Of a stretch of 64,000 nucleotides of DNA, positions 1 to 12,621 are shown piece after piece (the first letter of the stretch is position 1; each line of letters begins with the position of its first letter). Under the pieces are notes generated by a model. It saw only the letters and a list, made by a program, of their open reading frames with translations. It did not search any database and was not told the DNA's origin. The position numbers and the translations under genes were made by a program. Origin of the DNA: Candidatus Thiosymbion ectosymbiont of Catanema sp. Cochon2018 (GTDB taxonomy: Bacteria; Pseudomonadota; Gammaproteobacteria; Chromatiales; Chromatiaceae); the NCBI GenBank assembly GCA_011392765.1, contig WYCW01000001.1:1227000-1290999 (forward strand), read 5' to 3'.

Positions 1-38
1 TCGTAAGTAAGATTCACGCAGAATGTAAGGAGCGCCTG

Positions 39-269
39 ATGGAAGCAACCATCACCAGTAAGGGCCAGATCACCCTGCCGAAGGCCCTGCGAGACCATTT
101 GCACGTGACAACGGGGGACCGGGTCGAGTTCCTCCTGGAGGAGAACAATCTGGTGCGGATGGTACCGCGGGCAACATCCATCACCCGGCTCAAGGGGATG
201 CTGCCGAGGCCGGAACAGCCGGTGTCGCTCGAGGCGATGGACGAGGCCATCGCCGCGGGCGGCGACTGA
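39..269 (+). CDS. vapB: VapB-type antitoxin, AbrB/MazE fold
   Basis: A 76-residue AbrB/SpoVT-like swapped-hairpin DNA-binding antitoxin. The N-terminus shows the family pattern: TSKGQITLPKALRDHL at residues 6-21, then a short strand ending in DRVEFLLEE. A GAGCG/AAGGAG ribosome site lies just before the ATG. The gene stops 8 bp before the GTG of a PIN-domain gene, the usual antitoxin-first order of a VapBC module. By family knowledge it should bind and neutralise the toxin and repress the shared promoter. The C-terminal part (from about residue 50) is the expected toxin-binding tail. The operator was not resolved because only 38 bases precede the gene. Confidence 0.88.
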   Translation: MEATITSKGQITLPKALRDHLHVTTGDRVEFLLEENNLVRMVPRATSITRLKGMLPRPEQPVSLEAMDEAIAAGGD

Positions 270-277
270 GCGAGCCT

Positions 278-676
278 GTGATCGGCCTCGACACTAATAT
301 CCTGGTGCGCTACATCACCCAGGACGATCCGGAGCAGGCCGCACAAGCCAGTCGGCTGATCGAGACGCGCTGTACCGCCACTTCCCCGGGACGGGTCGCG
401 CACATCGTCCTGTGTGAGCTGGTCTGGGTGCTGCGCCGCGCCTATGGCTACAGTAAACCGCAAGTGGTGAGCGTGCTGGATCAGATCTTGGTCACCGCGG
501 AACTCGCGATCGAGAACGAGGAGCTGGCATTCCATGCGCTGGACGCGTACCGCCTGGGACCCGCGGACTTCTCCGACTACCTCCTGGCCCTGAGTAATCG
601 CGCCGCGGGTTGCGAGACTACCTACAGCTTCGATACCCGACTGTCTGCCCACCCGGCGGTACGTCTTCCCCCTTGA
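278..676 (+). CDS. vapC: VapC-type PIN-domain ribonuclease toxin
   Basis: A 132-residue PIN-domain protein, about the family's usual size, starting at GTG. The first acidic metal ligand is Asp5 in GLDTNILVRY. A conserved Glu lies in the CELVWVLRR helix, and the late acidic pair is in GPADFSDYLLA. VapC toxins are Mg-dependent endoribonucleases that cut tRNA or rRNA loops. The target here is unknown. It is co-directional with and close to the upstream antitoxin, so translation is probably coupled. The stop codon runs straight into a partial copy of a repeated palindromic element (REP-E). Confidence 0.88.
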   Translation: MIGLDTNILVRYITQDDPEQAAQASRLIETRCTATSPGRVAHIVLCELVWVLRRAYGYSKPQVVSVLDQILVTAELAIENEELAFHALDAYRLGPADFSDYLLALSNRAAGCETTYSFDTRLSAHPAVRLPP

Positions 677-735
677 GGAGGATGCCGCAAAAGCCCATCC
701 GTGGGGCGTAGCGCAGACGTCCCCACCTGCATTTT
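677..735. repeat. Partial REP-E palindromic element
   Basis: This segment repeats the left half of an element found complete at 36441-36541 and 49301-49401. It includes the shared run CAAAAGCCCATCCGTGGGG and the following GTAGCGCAG. Only the left arm is present. The right arm is replaced by a different inverted repeat. Confidence 0.7.
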
Positions 736-787
736 GGCTCGTTCCCACGCTCCAGAATTCTCTCACAATCTCTGGAGCGTGGGAGCC
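736..787. repeat. Inverted repeat (GGCTC...CCACGCTCCAGA)
   Basis: The arms CCCACGCTCCAGA and TCTGGAGCGTGGG face each other across a 14-base loop. The stem could form a strong RNA or DNA hairpin. There is no T-run after it, so it is not a standard terminator. Related words recur near 25755. The stretch 788-974 shows no recognisable gene. Confidence 0.6.
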
Positions 788-974
788 AGATGACAGATGA
801 ACTTTCTGCTTCCGTTTAAGGGGGAATCACAATGAAACCAGCCATGTATCTTTCTGCGGAAGTTTACGAGCCTCGACCGTCTGTTAGAATGCACAAAGCG
901 CAGCGTGCCCATCGATTCATAACCTGAATCCACCGCGGATGAGCATCACCAGAGCACAGAACGAGTAGAGGAAA

Positions 975-1223
975 ATGCCTGAGATTACACGATTCTACGG
1001 AATCATCATAAAGCTCTTCTTTGGTGACCATCCCCCACCGCATTTCCATGCGGTTTACGGAGAGCACAACGCGATCTTCAACATTGAAACATTAGAGATG
1101 ATCGAAGGCGACCTTCCTGCGAGAGCCAGAAAACTCATAATTGAGTGGGCAACCCCGTATCAATCCGAACTTGTCGAAATGTGGAAAACACAAGAATTCA
1201 AGAAACTACCGCCGCTTCAGTAA
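975..1223 (+). CDS. DUF4160 domain protein
   Basis: An 82-residue protein matching DUF4160, with the family pattern FYGIII, then DHPPPHFHAVYG, then a C-terminal helix ending WKTQEFKKLPPL. An AGAGG ribosome site precedes the ATG. The stop is 2 bp before the next start, so the two genes form a pair. DUF4160 and DUF2442 genes commonly occur side by side in bacterial genomes and are often listed as possible toxin-antitoxin-like modules, but no biochemical role is established. Function is left open. Confidence 0.8.
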   Translation: MPEITRFYGIIIKLFFGDHPPPHFHAVYGEHNAIFNIETLEMIEGDLPARARKLIIEWATPYQSELVEMWKTQEFKKLPPLQ

Positions 1224-1225
1224 CC

Positions 1226-1474
1226 ATGAATATTCCGAGAATCCGAAGTGTAATGCCAGAGGAAGGACATTTCCTTGTTGTTCTGTTTTCAAATGGAAAA
1301 CGGAAGAGATATGACATAACCCGCCTGACGACGCACGAGATGTTTTTTCCTCTCAAAAACCCGATGTTCTTCAAAAACGTGTCCGTAGAACCAGGCGGTT
1401 ACGCTGTTTCTTGGAATTCCGATATCGATATCAGCGAATATGAATTGTGGAAACATGGCGAGGAAATGCCCTGA
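1226..1474 (+). CDS. DUF2442 domain protein
   Basis: An 82-residue protein starting at the ATG of ACCATGAAT, two bases after the upstream DUF4160 stop. A longer reading frame opens at 1145, but it overlaps the upstream gene and lacks family similarity there. The DUF2442 signature is visible: a strand-rich core with FSNGKRKRYD, then the tail WNSDIDISEYELW. Tight coupling to DUF4160 suggests the pair acts together. No function is claimed. Confidence 0.8.
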   Translation: MNIPRIRSVMPEEGHFLVVLFSNGKRKRYDITRLTTHEMFFPLKNPMFFKNVSVEPGGYAVSWNSDIDISEYELWKHGEEMP

Positions 1475-1694
1475 CAGGGCGCTATAGCCGACGCCGGAAA
1501 GAAAGAACATTACATTGGGCCGAAAACACGGACCCCGTAGCCAGCATTGTTTTCGCAGTGTTTTCTCCGGCGTTCGATGGTAAGGACAGGCGCAAGGCGG
1601 AATAACTATTCCGTCCATTCCCATCTAGCCCCGGCGCCTTGCTCGTGGGAGAGTTCAGGCGTTCCTGGCATAACATTTGCTCACCAAAATGGAC

Positions 1695-1723
1695 TCGGCA
1701 CGGCACAGGGTCCTGTTTATAAT
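1695..1723 (+). promoter_or_regulatory. Sigma70-like promoter for gltB
   Basis: A perfect -10 TATAAT sits at 1718-1723. It is preceded at a 17-bp spacing by TCGGCA (1695-1700), a four-of-six match to the -35 box. The predicted start near 1730 gives a leader of about 90 bases before the gltB ATG. The rest of 1475-1822 shows no gene. Confidence 0.55.
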
Positions 1724-1822
1724 GCGCGCCCCGACGCCTGTTTTGCGGTAGCCGCGTCGCAACCCCTGGGGACTCGCCGTCGGTCCGCGGTCCGGTCGGC
1801 GCCCCTGTACCAATCGAGAGCA

Positions 1823-6496
<4,674 letters not shown>

Positions 6497-6499
6497 GTC

Positions 6500-6710
6500 G
6501 AGTTTGTGCGCTGCACAAAAAACTCACGCTCGGGTGCGCTGTACTCATTGCTTTTATCCGCAGATTACGCAGATTTCCACAGATTAAAAACAGAAATAAT
6601 CTGCGAGAATCTGCGTAATCTGCGGATAACGAACTTGTGTGCTACACAAAAAATTTATGCCTCGTCAGTCCGAGGCAGAGTTTCGTTAGTCGTTTACGCC
6701 GCCTGACATC
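6500..6710. repeat. Interspersed repeats between gltB and the Rpn gene
   Basis: This holds a copy of the GTGCGCTGCACAAAA repeat and a near-palindrome at 6554-6629. The palindrome has the left arm ATCCGCAGATTACGCAGATT and a matching right arm built from AATCTGCG units of 9-10 bp. Similar palindromes lie at 7964-8040, 25868-25946, 40437-40518 and 59770-59840. The GTCCGAGGC word of a third repeat lies near 6668. No gene is seen. Confidence 0.75.
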
Positions 6711-6712
6711 CC

Positions 6713-7723
6713 ATGACCGACCCGCAAAACAACAGTGACGCCTACGACAGTCCCTGGAAAGAGGCGCTCGAACACGCCTTCCCCGAGTTCATGGCCTTCT
6801 ATTTCCCCGCGGCGTACGCCCAAATCGATTGGGCACAAGGCCATACATTCAAGAACACCGAACTGCGCCAGGTGGTGCGTGACGCCGAGCTCGGCAAACG
6901 TTTTGCCGACACCCTGGTCCAGGTCACCCTCGAGGATGGCGAACCACGCTGGATCTACATCCACATCGAGGTCCAGGGTCGGCGGGACAGCGGATTTGCC
7001 CGGCGCATGTTCACCTACAACTACCGGCTCTTCGACCGCTACGCCCATCCCGTCGCCAGCCTTGCCGTGCTGGCCGATGAGGATGCCGGGTGGCGACCCG
7101 ATGTCTATAGCTTCGAGGTCCTGGGCTGTCGCCATACCCTCGAATTTCCCGTCGTCAAGCTCATCGACTATGCGGACCGCGCCGAAGCACTCGTAGCGAA
7201 CCCCAACCCCTTCGCCTTGGTGACCGCCGCGCATCTGCGTACCCGTCAGACCAAAGGCGACCCGCAAGCCCGCTATCGGGCCAAGCGCGACCTCGTGCGT
7301 TCGCTCTACCGGCAAGGTTGGGACAGGCAACGTATCTTGGACCTGTTTGCCGTCCTCGACTGGATGATGCGTCTGCCCGATGCGCTCGAACAACGGCTCT
7401 GGCAAGATATCGAAGCCATTGAAGGAGAAACCAAAATGCCCTACGTCACCAGCGTTGAACGATTGGCCATTCGGAGAGGGATGCAACAAGGCCTGGAGCA
7501 AGGGATGCAACGAGGGATACAACAAGGGATGCAACAAGGCCTGGAGCAAGGCAGGCTGGAAGGCAAGATCGAGGGCCTGGAACGCTTGCTTGTCAAACGC
7601 TTCGGTCCCCTCGATGAAGCAACCCGCAAGCGCCTCGATCTAGCCACCCCGGAACAACTCGATCGCTGGACCGATCGCATTCTGGATGTGTCCAGGGTAG
7701 AGGCCGTGTTTGAGGAGCATTGA
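6713..7723 (+). CDS. Rpn-family PD-(D/E)XK nuclease / putative transposase
   Basis: A 336-residue protein of the Rpn/YhgA-like group (recombination-promoting nuclease). The nuclease core is visible in the first 100 residues: an acidic region with ADTLVQVTLEDGE, then IYIHIEVQGRR, fitting the D...ExQ pattern. A helical middle region follows. Between about residues 255 and 285 there is a low-complexity run of GMQQGLEQG-type units, then a DUF4351-like C-terminal helix pair. Such proteins are variable, often multi-copy, and linked to DNA cleavage promoting recombination. It separates gltB from gltD and is flanked by repeats on both sides, which suggests insertion into an older gltBD operon. Confidence 0.82.
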   Translation: MTDPQNNSDAYDSPWKEALEHAFPEFMAFYFPAAYAQIDWAQGHTFKNTELRQVVRDAELGKRFADTLVQVTLEDGEPRWIYIHIEVQGRRDSGFARRMFTYNYRLFDRYAHPVASLAVLADEDAGWRPDVYSFEVLGCRHTLEFPVVKLIDYADRAEALVANPNPFALVTAAHLRTRQTKGDPQARYRAKRDLVRSLYRQGWDRQRILDLFAVLDWMMRLPDALEQRLWQDIEAIEGETKMPYVTSVERLAIRRGMQQGLEQGMQRGIQQGMQQGLEQGRLEGKIEGLERLLVKRFGPLDEATRKRLDLATPEQLDRWTDRILDVSRVEAVFEEH

Positions 7724-7787
7724 GACTCGTCGGTCTGAGGCGCAGCCTCGCGAGGATTCCTTGAAGGACCCGCATCTATACAAATGA

Positions 7788-7886
7788 GGGCACCTTGAAA
7801 AATAGGTGTTTTCACTAATCAAGCGACTCTAAGCCATTGATTATTCATGTGTGCCGTTGACGAAAATTGTATTTTTCAAAGTGCCC
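7788..7886. mobile_element. MITE-A, 99-bp inverted-repeat element
   Basis: Terminal repeats GGGCACCTTGAAAAATA and TATTTTTCAAAGTGCCC bound a 99-bp non-coding insert. It is flanked by an exact 8-bp duplication ACAAATGA (7780-7787 and 7887-7894). Removing the insert and one duplication restores ACAAATGAGTCAAG, which occurs uninterrupted at other places in the window (for example 46498). A second full copy is at 44809-44907, and a one-ended copy starts at 53611. The parent transposase is not identified. Confidence 0.85.
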
Positions 7887-8104
7887 ACAAATGAGTCAAG
7901 TTTGTGCACTGCATAAAAAAACTCACGTCTCCTCACGCAGTACTGGGGGCGTTGTGTTCATTGCTTTTATCCGCAGATTACGCAGATTCTCGCAGATTAA
8001 GAACACAAGTAATCTGCGAAAATCTGCGTAATCTGCGGATCGGATAACAAGTTTGTGCACTGCACAAAAAATTCATGTCTCGTCGGTCTGAGACGAAGCC
8101 TCGC
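7887..8104. repeat. Composite interspersed repeat upstream of gltD
   Basis: This holds the GTGCACTGCA(T/C)AAAA repeat, a near-palindrome of AATCTGCG units at 7964-8040, a second GTGCACTGCACAAAA copy, and the CTCGTCGGTCTGAGACGAAG word that ends at the gltD ribosome site. The GAGGAG used by gltD is thus the edge of a repeat copy. No gene is seen. Confidence 0.7.
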
Positions 8105-8119
8105 GAGGAGCTATCAAGC

Positions 8120-9574
8120 ATGGGTAAGCCCACCGGATTCATGGAACACGAACGGCTGGACCAGGGCTACCAGCCCGCCGCCGATCGCGTCGTCCACTAC
8201 CGAGAATTCCTCATCCCGCTCTCCGACACGGACCTGAGCACCCAGGGTGCGCGCTGCATGGACTGCGGCATCCCCTACTGCCATCAGGGCTGTCCCGTGG
8301 CCAACCTCATCCCGGACTGGAATGACCTGGTCTACCGGAGCGATTGGCGGGCGGCCATCGAGGTCCTGCACGCCACCAACAATTTTCCGGAGTTCACCGG
8401 ACGTATCTGCCCCGCCCCCTGCGAGGCCGCTTGCACCCTGAACCTGCACGACTCTCCCGTCACCATCAAGACCATCGAGTGCGCCATCATCGACAAGGCC
8501 TGGGAGCAAGGCTGGATCCAACCCCAGATCTCCAAGGAGAAGACCCGTAAGCGGGTCGCGGTGGTGGGCTCCGGACCCGCCGGCCTGGCCTGTGCTCAGC
8601 AACTCGCCCGCGCCGGCCACTCCGTTGAGCTCTGCGAGCGCCAGGACCGGATCGGCGGCCTGCTGCGCTACGGCATCCCGGACTTCAAGCTCGACAAGCG
8701 GCTCATCGACCGCCGCATGGCCCAAATGCGCGCCGAGGGTGTGGAGTTCCGCACCAACCTCCATGTGGGTGTCGACATCCCGGCCCGGCAGTTGGTCGAA
8801 GACTATGACGCAGTCGTACTCGCCGGCGGCTCCGAGCAACCCAGAGACCTGGAAATACCGGGCCGCGACCTGAAAGGCGTGCACTTCGCCATGGATTTTC
8901 TGCGTTCCAACAGCAAGCGGGTCCAGGGTGTGTACGTCCCGGACTTTGAGTTCATCAGCGCCGAAGGCAAGCAAGTCGTCGTCATCGGCGGCGGCGACAC
9001 CGGCTCCGACTGCATCGGCACCGCCAACCGCCACGGCGCCAAATCCGTCACCCAGCTCGAAATCCTGCCCAGGCCCCCGGAACAGGAAGACAAGGGACTG
9101 ACCTGGCCCGACTGGCCCAACAAACTGCGCACCTCCAGCTCCCAGGAAGAGGGCTGCGAACGCAAATGGTCGGTACTCACCAAGGAATTCGTCGATGACG
9201 GCAAGGGCCAGGTCAAGGCCCTGAACTGCGTCAAGGTGGAGTGGAACAAAGATGCCACCGGGTGCTGGCAGATGAGCGAGATCGCAGGCTCCGAGTTTTC
9301 CCTGGAAGCCGACTTGGTCACCCTCGCCATGGGTTTTGTGCATCCAGCCCATGAAGGGATGCTCCAAGAGCTCGGCGTCGAGCTCGACGGGCGTGGCAAC
9401 GTTAAGGGCTCCACCGAAGGCCCCGACGCCTACCACACCTCCATCGACGGCGTCTTCACCGCCGGCGATATGCGCCGCGGCCAATCTCTCGTCGTCTGGG
9501 CCATCCGCGAAGGCCGCCAATGCGCCCGCGCCGTGGACGAGTGGTTGATGGAGAGATCGGATTTGCCGGGGTGA
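8120..9574 (+). CDS. gltD: Glutamate synthase (NADPH) small subunit
   Basis: A 484-residue iron-sulfur flavoprotein that oxidises NADPH and feeds electrons to GltB. The ATG at 8120 follows GAGGAG at 8105-8110, and the frame is open further upstream only into a repeat. N-terminal cluster cysteines are seen in [13 protein letters not shown] and CPAPCEAAC. The FAD dinucleotide fold is at [19 protein letters not shown], and the NADPH fold is at [13 protein letters not shown]. The terminal [19 protein letters not shown] is the usual FAD-contacting end. Pieces of its last codons recur several times in the next 2.8 kb. Confidence 0.97.
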   Translation: MGKPTGFMEHERLDQGYQPAADRVVHYREFLIPLSDTDLSTQGARCMDCGIPYCHQGCPVANLIPDWNDLVYRSDWRAAIEVLHATNNFPEFTGRICPAPCEAACTLNLHDSPVTIKTIECAIIDKAWEQGWIQPQISKEKTRKRVAVVGSGPAGLACAQQLARAGHSVELCERQDRIGGLLRYGIPDFKLDKRLIDRRMAQMRAEGVEFRTNLHVGVDIPARQLVEDYDAVVLAGGSEQPRDLEIPGRDLKGVHFAMDFLRSNSKRVQGVYVPDFEFISAEGKQVVVIGGGDTGSDCIGTANRHGAKSVTQLEILPRPPEQEDKGLTWPDWPNKLRTSSSQEEGCERKWSVLTKEFVDDGKGQVKALNCVKVEWNKDATGCWQMSEIAGSEFSLEADLVTLAMGFVHPAHEGMLQELGVELDGRGNVKGSTEGPDAYHTSIDGVFTAGDMRRGQSLVVWAIREGRQCARAVDEWLMERSDLPG

Positions 9575-9723
9575 GTCGCCCTGCTCCATTCTCAAGCTAG
9601 GCGGCCTGTTGCCCCCGGATTGGTCTCCCCGATGAACCCATCTTCGATCCTATGGAATCATCCGGGAACTGACATAGATATCGTTGCGTTGGATTTGGAC
9701 TCTGAGTTTAGAGGAACAAGCGC

Positions 9724-9930
9724 ATGCAATTTACCATCACCCTGGACCGTGACGAAGATGGCGTCTGGATCACCGAATGTCCTTCGATTCCGGGCTGTGT
9801 CAGCCAAGGCCGGACGAGGAGAGAAGCCCTTGCCAATATTCAGGAAGCTATCCAGTTGTGCCTGGAAGTCAGAGCGGAAAAGGATTTACCTTTGACTATT
9901 GAGACGCAGCAATTGGAGATCGCGGTTTAA
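9724..9930 (+). CDS. hicB: HicB-type antitoxin (short form)
   Basis: A 68-residue protein with the HicB partial RNase H-like fold: FTITLDRDEDGVWITECPSI, then PGCVSQGRTRREALANIQEA. The gene overlaps the next ATG by one base (TAATG), so translation is coupled. It is a short antitoxin without an added DNA-binding domain. The order hicB-hicA is the reverse of the classical E. coli order but is common. The stretch 9575-9723 upstream is part of a segment duplicated in inverted orientation near 12130-12235. Confidence 0.88.
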   Translation: MQFTITLDRDEDGVWITECPSIPGCVSQGRTRREALANIQEAIQLCLEVRAEKDLPLTIETQQLEIAV

Positions 9931-10154
9931 TGCCAAACTTGCCTGCACTCAGTAGTCGTAAAGTTGTTAAGGCTTTTGAATCGTTCGGCTGGGAAGTAGT
10001 GCGCCAGCGCGGCAGCCATATCATCTTGGTCAAGGAAAATCACAACGCTACGCTTTCCGTGCCGGACCATAAGGAAGTGGCGAAAGGTACGCTCCGATCA
10101 CTCATTCGTGCGGCTGGGATTACGGTCGAAGAGTTTAATCAGGCAGTTAAATAA
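9930..10154 (+). CDS. hicA: HicA-type mRNA interferase toxin
   Basis: A 74-residue dsRBD-like toxin. The catalytic His is in RQRGSHIILVKE, and the tail GTLRSLIRAAGITVEEF is typical. By family knowledge it cuts mRNA independently of translation and is blocked by HicB. Its start codon overlaps the hicB stop. A shard of gltD 3' sequence follows within 40 bp. Confidence 0.88.
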   Translation: MPNLPALSSRKVVKAFESFGWEVVRQRGSHIILVKENHNATLSVPDHKEVAKGTLRSLIRAAGITVEEFNQAVK

Positions 10155-10189
10155 CCGAGCGGGGAAAGGGGCCAAGCTCAATTAATTCG

Positions 10190-10237
10190 AGCCGTGGACA
10201 AATAGCGGATGGGCAAATCGGATTTGCCGGGGTGAGC
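10190..10237 (+). repeat. gltD 3'-end shard (direct copy)
   Basis: The sequence resembles the last 45 bases of gltD, including ATCGGATTTGCCGGGGTGAG shared with 9556-9575. With the true gltD end it brackets the HicBA module as a direct repeat. It does not encode a product here. Confidence 0.7.
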
Positions 10238-10323
10238 CGTATCTTGTAAATAGTAAAAAAGAGTAAAAAAGGACACCGCCATGCAAGGATTTCCCGAAAA
10301 ATCAGAAAGTCCTGTCTACCCTC

Positions 10324-10569
10324 ATGGTGGATATCGCGGCATCCGGCAAGCTCGAGGAAAACCTGGACCATCCACTCGGGCCGTGGCTGTACACTTCCTC
10401 GTGCATGCACTGTGTTCCTGTTTCCCTGGAACAGGGCGGACAGGGTTTGGGCGCCATGTGGGGCGGGCAAAAGGCCCGGGAAATGCTCGCCGAGGCGGGA
10501 TTCGGGGAAGTCACCGCCGAAAAGGTTTCCGGCGATCCCTTCAATAACTATTACTTCGCAAAGGTGTGA
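10324..10569 (+). pseudogene. C-terminal remnant of a SAM methyltransferase
   Basis: About 81 codons match the C-terminus of a class I SAM-dependent methyltransferase of the type with a winged-helix N-terminus. The recognisable run is LDHPLGPWLYTSSCMHC, then GGQKAREMLAEAGFGEV, ending DPFNNYYFAKV. The SAM-binding motif and N-terminal half are missing, and upstream sequence in other frames does not supply them. The stop overlaps the leader of the cyclodipeptide synthase gene. Methyltransferases often accompany cyclodipeptide synthases, so this is probably the ruined partner of the next gene. Confidence 0.65.
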
Positions 10570-10589
10570 TCTCTTTGGAGGTATTGAAG

Positions 10590-11255
10590 ATGGATATGGA
10601 ACTCTCTTATGTCAGCGCTTATTGCCGGCGTCCCATCGAAAGCGGAGAAAGCGTCATTCTCGGAATGAGCCCATTCAACAGTTATTTCTCGAGACGTAGG
10701 ATCTTGCGCCTTTATGAATGGAGTAAGGAACATTTCGCGAGGGTCTCCCTATATGTCCCCGATAAACCGAGCGCCTACACGCTCATGGCGATGGGGTACG
10801 ATGAAAAAAAGGCGGAAAAGAAATCGAGACGCTAATCCAATTATCTATTCAATAAAATTCACGAGGCCATTGGTTCGGATTTGGATGGGGTTACCCTGGT
10901 CAATTCGGACTGGCTGGACGATTGTCCGGTATATTGGGAAAAATTGGATTTTCTTCACGAATTGTTCGATACGAACCGGCGCTTTCGGGAAGGTTGCCTG
11001 GCAACTTCGCGGTCCGTTTTGCAAAACTATGCAAATAGGGATGATATCAACCAATATGCGTCATTGACGGCCGTCGAGTACTTTCTGTCGGAGCTCCCCC
11101 TTTTGATTTTCGGGGCGGATATACTCGAAACGAATCATTCCGTATTCGTCTACCATAATTTCTCGGAATTTCTTTCCGAACTATTTCGAGACAAATTGTT
11201 CGGATTGGTCGATGATAGACATGGTCATGCGATAGTCCAACCGAAAATTCCGTAG
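10590..11255 (+). pseudogene. tRNA-dependent cyclodipeptide synthase with one in-frame stop
   Basis: Reading from the ATG at 10590 (GGAGG at 10577-10581) gives a 221-residue CDPS with a single TAA at codon 82 (10833-10835). Both sides of the stop are in the same frame, so there is no frameshift. Before the stop are GMSPFNSYFS with the catalytic Ser27 and the family block YVPDKPSAYTLMAMGYDEKKA. After it come SNYLFNKIHEA and VEYFLSELPL, holding Tyr164 and Glu168, which correspond to the AlbC catalytic pair. CDPSs join two aminoacyl-tRNAs into a diketopiperazine. Family members usually have Gln (CAA/CAG) at the stop position, so a single C-to-T change explains it. The stop could be a true nonsense mutation or an assembly artefact. 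Confidence 0.82.
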
Positions 11256-11299
11256 TGGAGGAGTAAAAAGAAGGAGAGAGTAAAAAGCAGAGGGTCCAT

Positions 11300-11333
11300 G
11301 CCGGGATGCTCCAGGGACTCGGCGTTGAACTCA
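11300..11333 (+). repeat. gltD internal shard
   Basis: GGGATGCTCCAGGGACTCGG and the following bases match gltD codons around [12 protein letters not shown] (near 9357). It is a short direct copy inside the accessory zone. Confidence 0.6.
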
Positions 11334-11408
11334 TAAAAATGAAAAAGAATGAAAAAGGACACTCCGGGCTAAGCTTCTTCCTGACACCGAAATCGCAGAG
11401 AATTTGCC

Positions 11409-11931
11409 ATGACTGCTCCCCGCTCTGTTCTCATCTCCCTTGAAAACACTCCCTGGTATCACTGTGTATGCCGTTGTGTGCGCCGTGCCTTCCTGTGTGG
11501 GGAGGACCAGCTCTCAGGGATGAATTTCGATCACCGCCGCGGTTGGATCGTCGAGTGTATTCAGCAACTTGCCGCCATGTTCGCCATTGAGGTGGCCGCC
11601 TATGCGGTAATGAGTAACCACTACCACATCGTGGTGCGCATCGACCGGGAACGGGCCTTGGAGGGATTATCTGGAGCTAGTCGATTGGACGGGCCGGGCG
11701 TTACGTGCGGATAAACGTGGATACATCGAGGAACGAGAACCCAAGATTTTCGCCCGACTAGGCATCGACGGGGATCGGTTTATCGGCTCTGCCGAGCGGT
11801 TTCTCGAGGAATTCGGGACGGCGGTCGGCGCGCCGGCATCGCTGGTAAATTTCTGCGCCCGGCGTCAGGCCAAGTATCTGCGTGGTATTCAGGCTGCGCG
11901 AGCGGTGTTTGCAGCCAAACAGGCAGCATGA
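11409..11931 (+). pseudogene. Y1 (REP-type/IS200-like) transposase, internally deleted
   Basis: The 5' part encodes [19 protein letters not shown] and the HUH motif [11 protein letters not shown] of a Y1 single-strand transposase. After RERALE the frame shifts into the C-terminal block [19 protein letters not shown], and the reading ends at a TGA at 11929-11931 after AVFAAKQAA. Compared with the copy at 13010-13986, about 150 central codons are gone, including the nucleophile Tyr region. RAYT-type relatives mobilise palindromic REP sequences. This copy cannot be active. Confidence 0.75.
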
Positions 11932-11995
11932 TAGGGCTGAGCGAAGTCGGGATCAGCGCGTGGATTGGGGTGAGGAATGAACCCCCAACATGGGA

Positions 11996-12017
11996 AAATC
12001 AGACTTGCCGGGGTGAG
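11996..12017 (+). repeat. gltD 3'-end shard (third copy)
   Basis: AATCAGACTTGCCGGGGTGA matches the gltD end with two mismatches, in direct orientation. The stretch 12018-12127 shows no recognisable gene. Confidence 0.55.
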
Positions 12018-12127
12018 TGATGCACTTCTACCTACAGAGGAACTTTCCTGCATGGTGGGAGTTAGTGTGTCAGATCACATGCCGTCTAACACATTAGCAT
12101 CGCGTGCGATCTAAGAAAACTGTTAGT

Positions 12128-12447
12128 TGTCAGGTCCCAGATGATTCCTCAAGATCGAAGACGGGTTCATCAGGGAGACCAGACCAATCCGGGGGCAACA
12201 AGCCGCCTAGCTTGAGAATTGAGAATGGAGCAGGTGACTCACCCCGCCAAATCCGACCTCCCCATCAACCACTCGTCCACGGCGCAGGCACACTGGCGGC
12301 CTTCGCGGATAGCCCATACTATCAGAGATTGGCCACGGCGCATGTCACCGGCGGCGAAGACGCCGGGGATGGAGGTATGGTAGGCATCGGGCCTTCGTGG
12401 AACCTTTGATATTGCCACACCCATCGAATTCTTGGAGCATAAACAAA
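12128..12447 (-). pseudogene. Inverted duplicate of the gltD 3' end and downstream flank
   Basis: On the minus strand, codons read [20 protein letters not shown] and continue to the end of gltD. A frame break lies just before this, near GNIKGSTKA. The plus-strand block 12145-12225 repeats, inverted, the flank at 9585-9650 with GATTGGTCTCCCCGATGAAC. It is a segmental duplication of gltD codons for roughly the last 70 residues plus the flank, not a gene. Confidence 0.75.
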
Positions 12448-12488
12448 ATGGGTGTCCTTTTTTGCATTTTTTGCATCCTTTTTTGCAG

Positions 12489-12621
12489 TCGCGGCGGTGG
12501 TCGAAATTCATCCTGAAAGCTGTTTCTCCCCACACAGGAAGGCACAGCGCACACAACGGCATACACAGTGATACCAGGGAGTGTTTTCAAGGGAGACGAG
12601 AACGGAGCGGGGAGCAGTCAT
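12489..12621 (-). pseudogene. N-terminal fragment of the Y1 transposase
   Basis: Minus-strand reading from the ATG at 12621 gives about 38 codons like the start of the 11409 copy ([15 protein letters not shown]), then a stop, then NFDHRRD in another frame. It is a 5' fragment only. It provides the read-through 3' end of the DUF433 frame. Confidence 0.7.

Noticed and set aside
1547..1822. N-terminal extension of gltB in the same open frame
   Set aside because: It contains the likely promoter, has no family similarity and would bury the catalytic Cys under a 115-residue extension.
12104..12409. Plus-strand frame of 101 codons at 12104
   Set aside because: It is antisense to a duplicated gltD fragment and has no family features.
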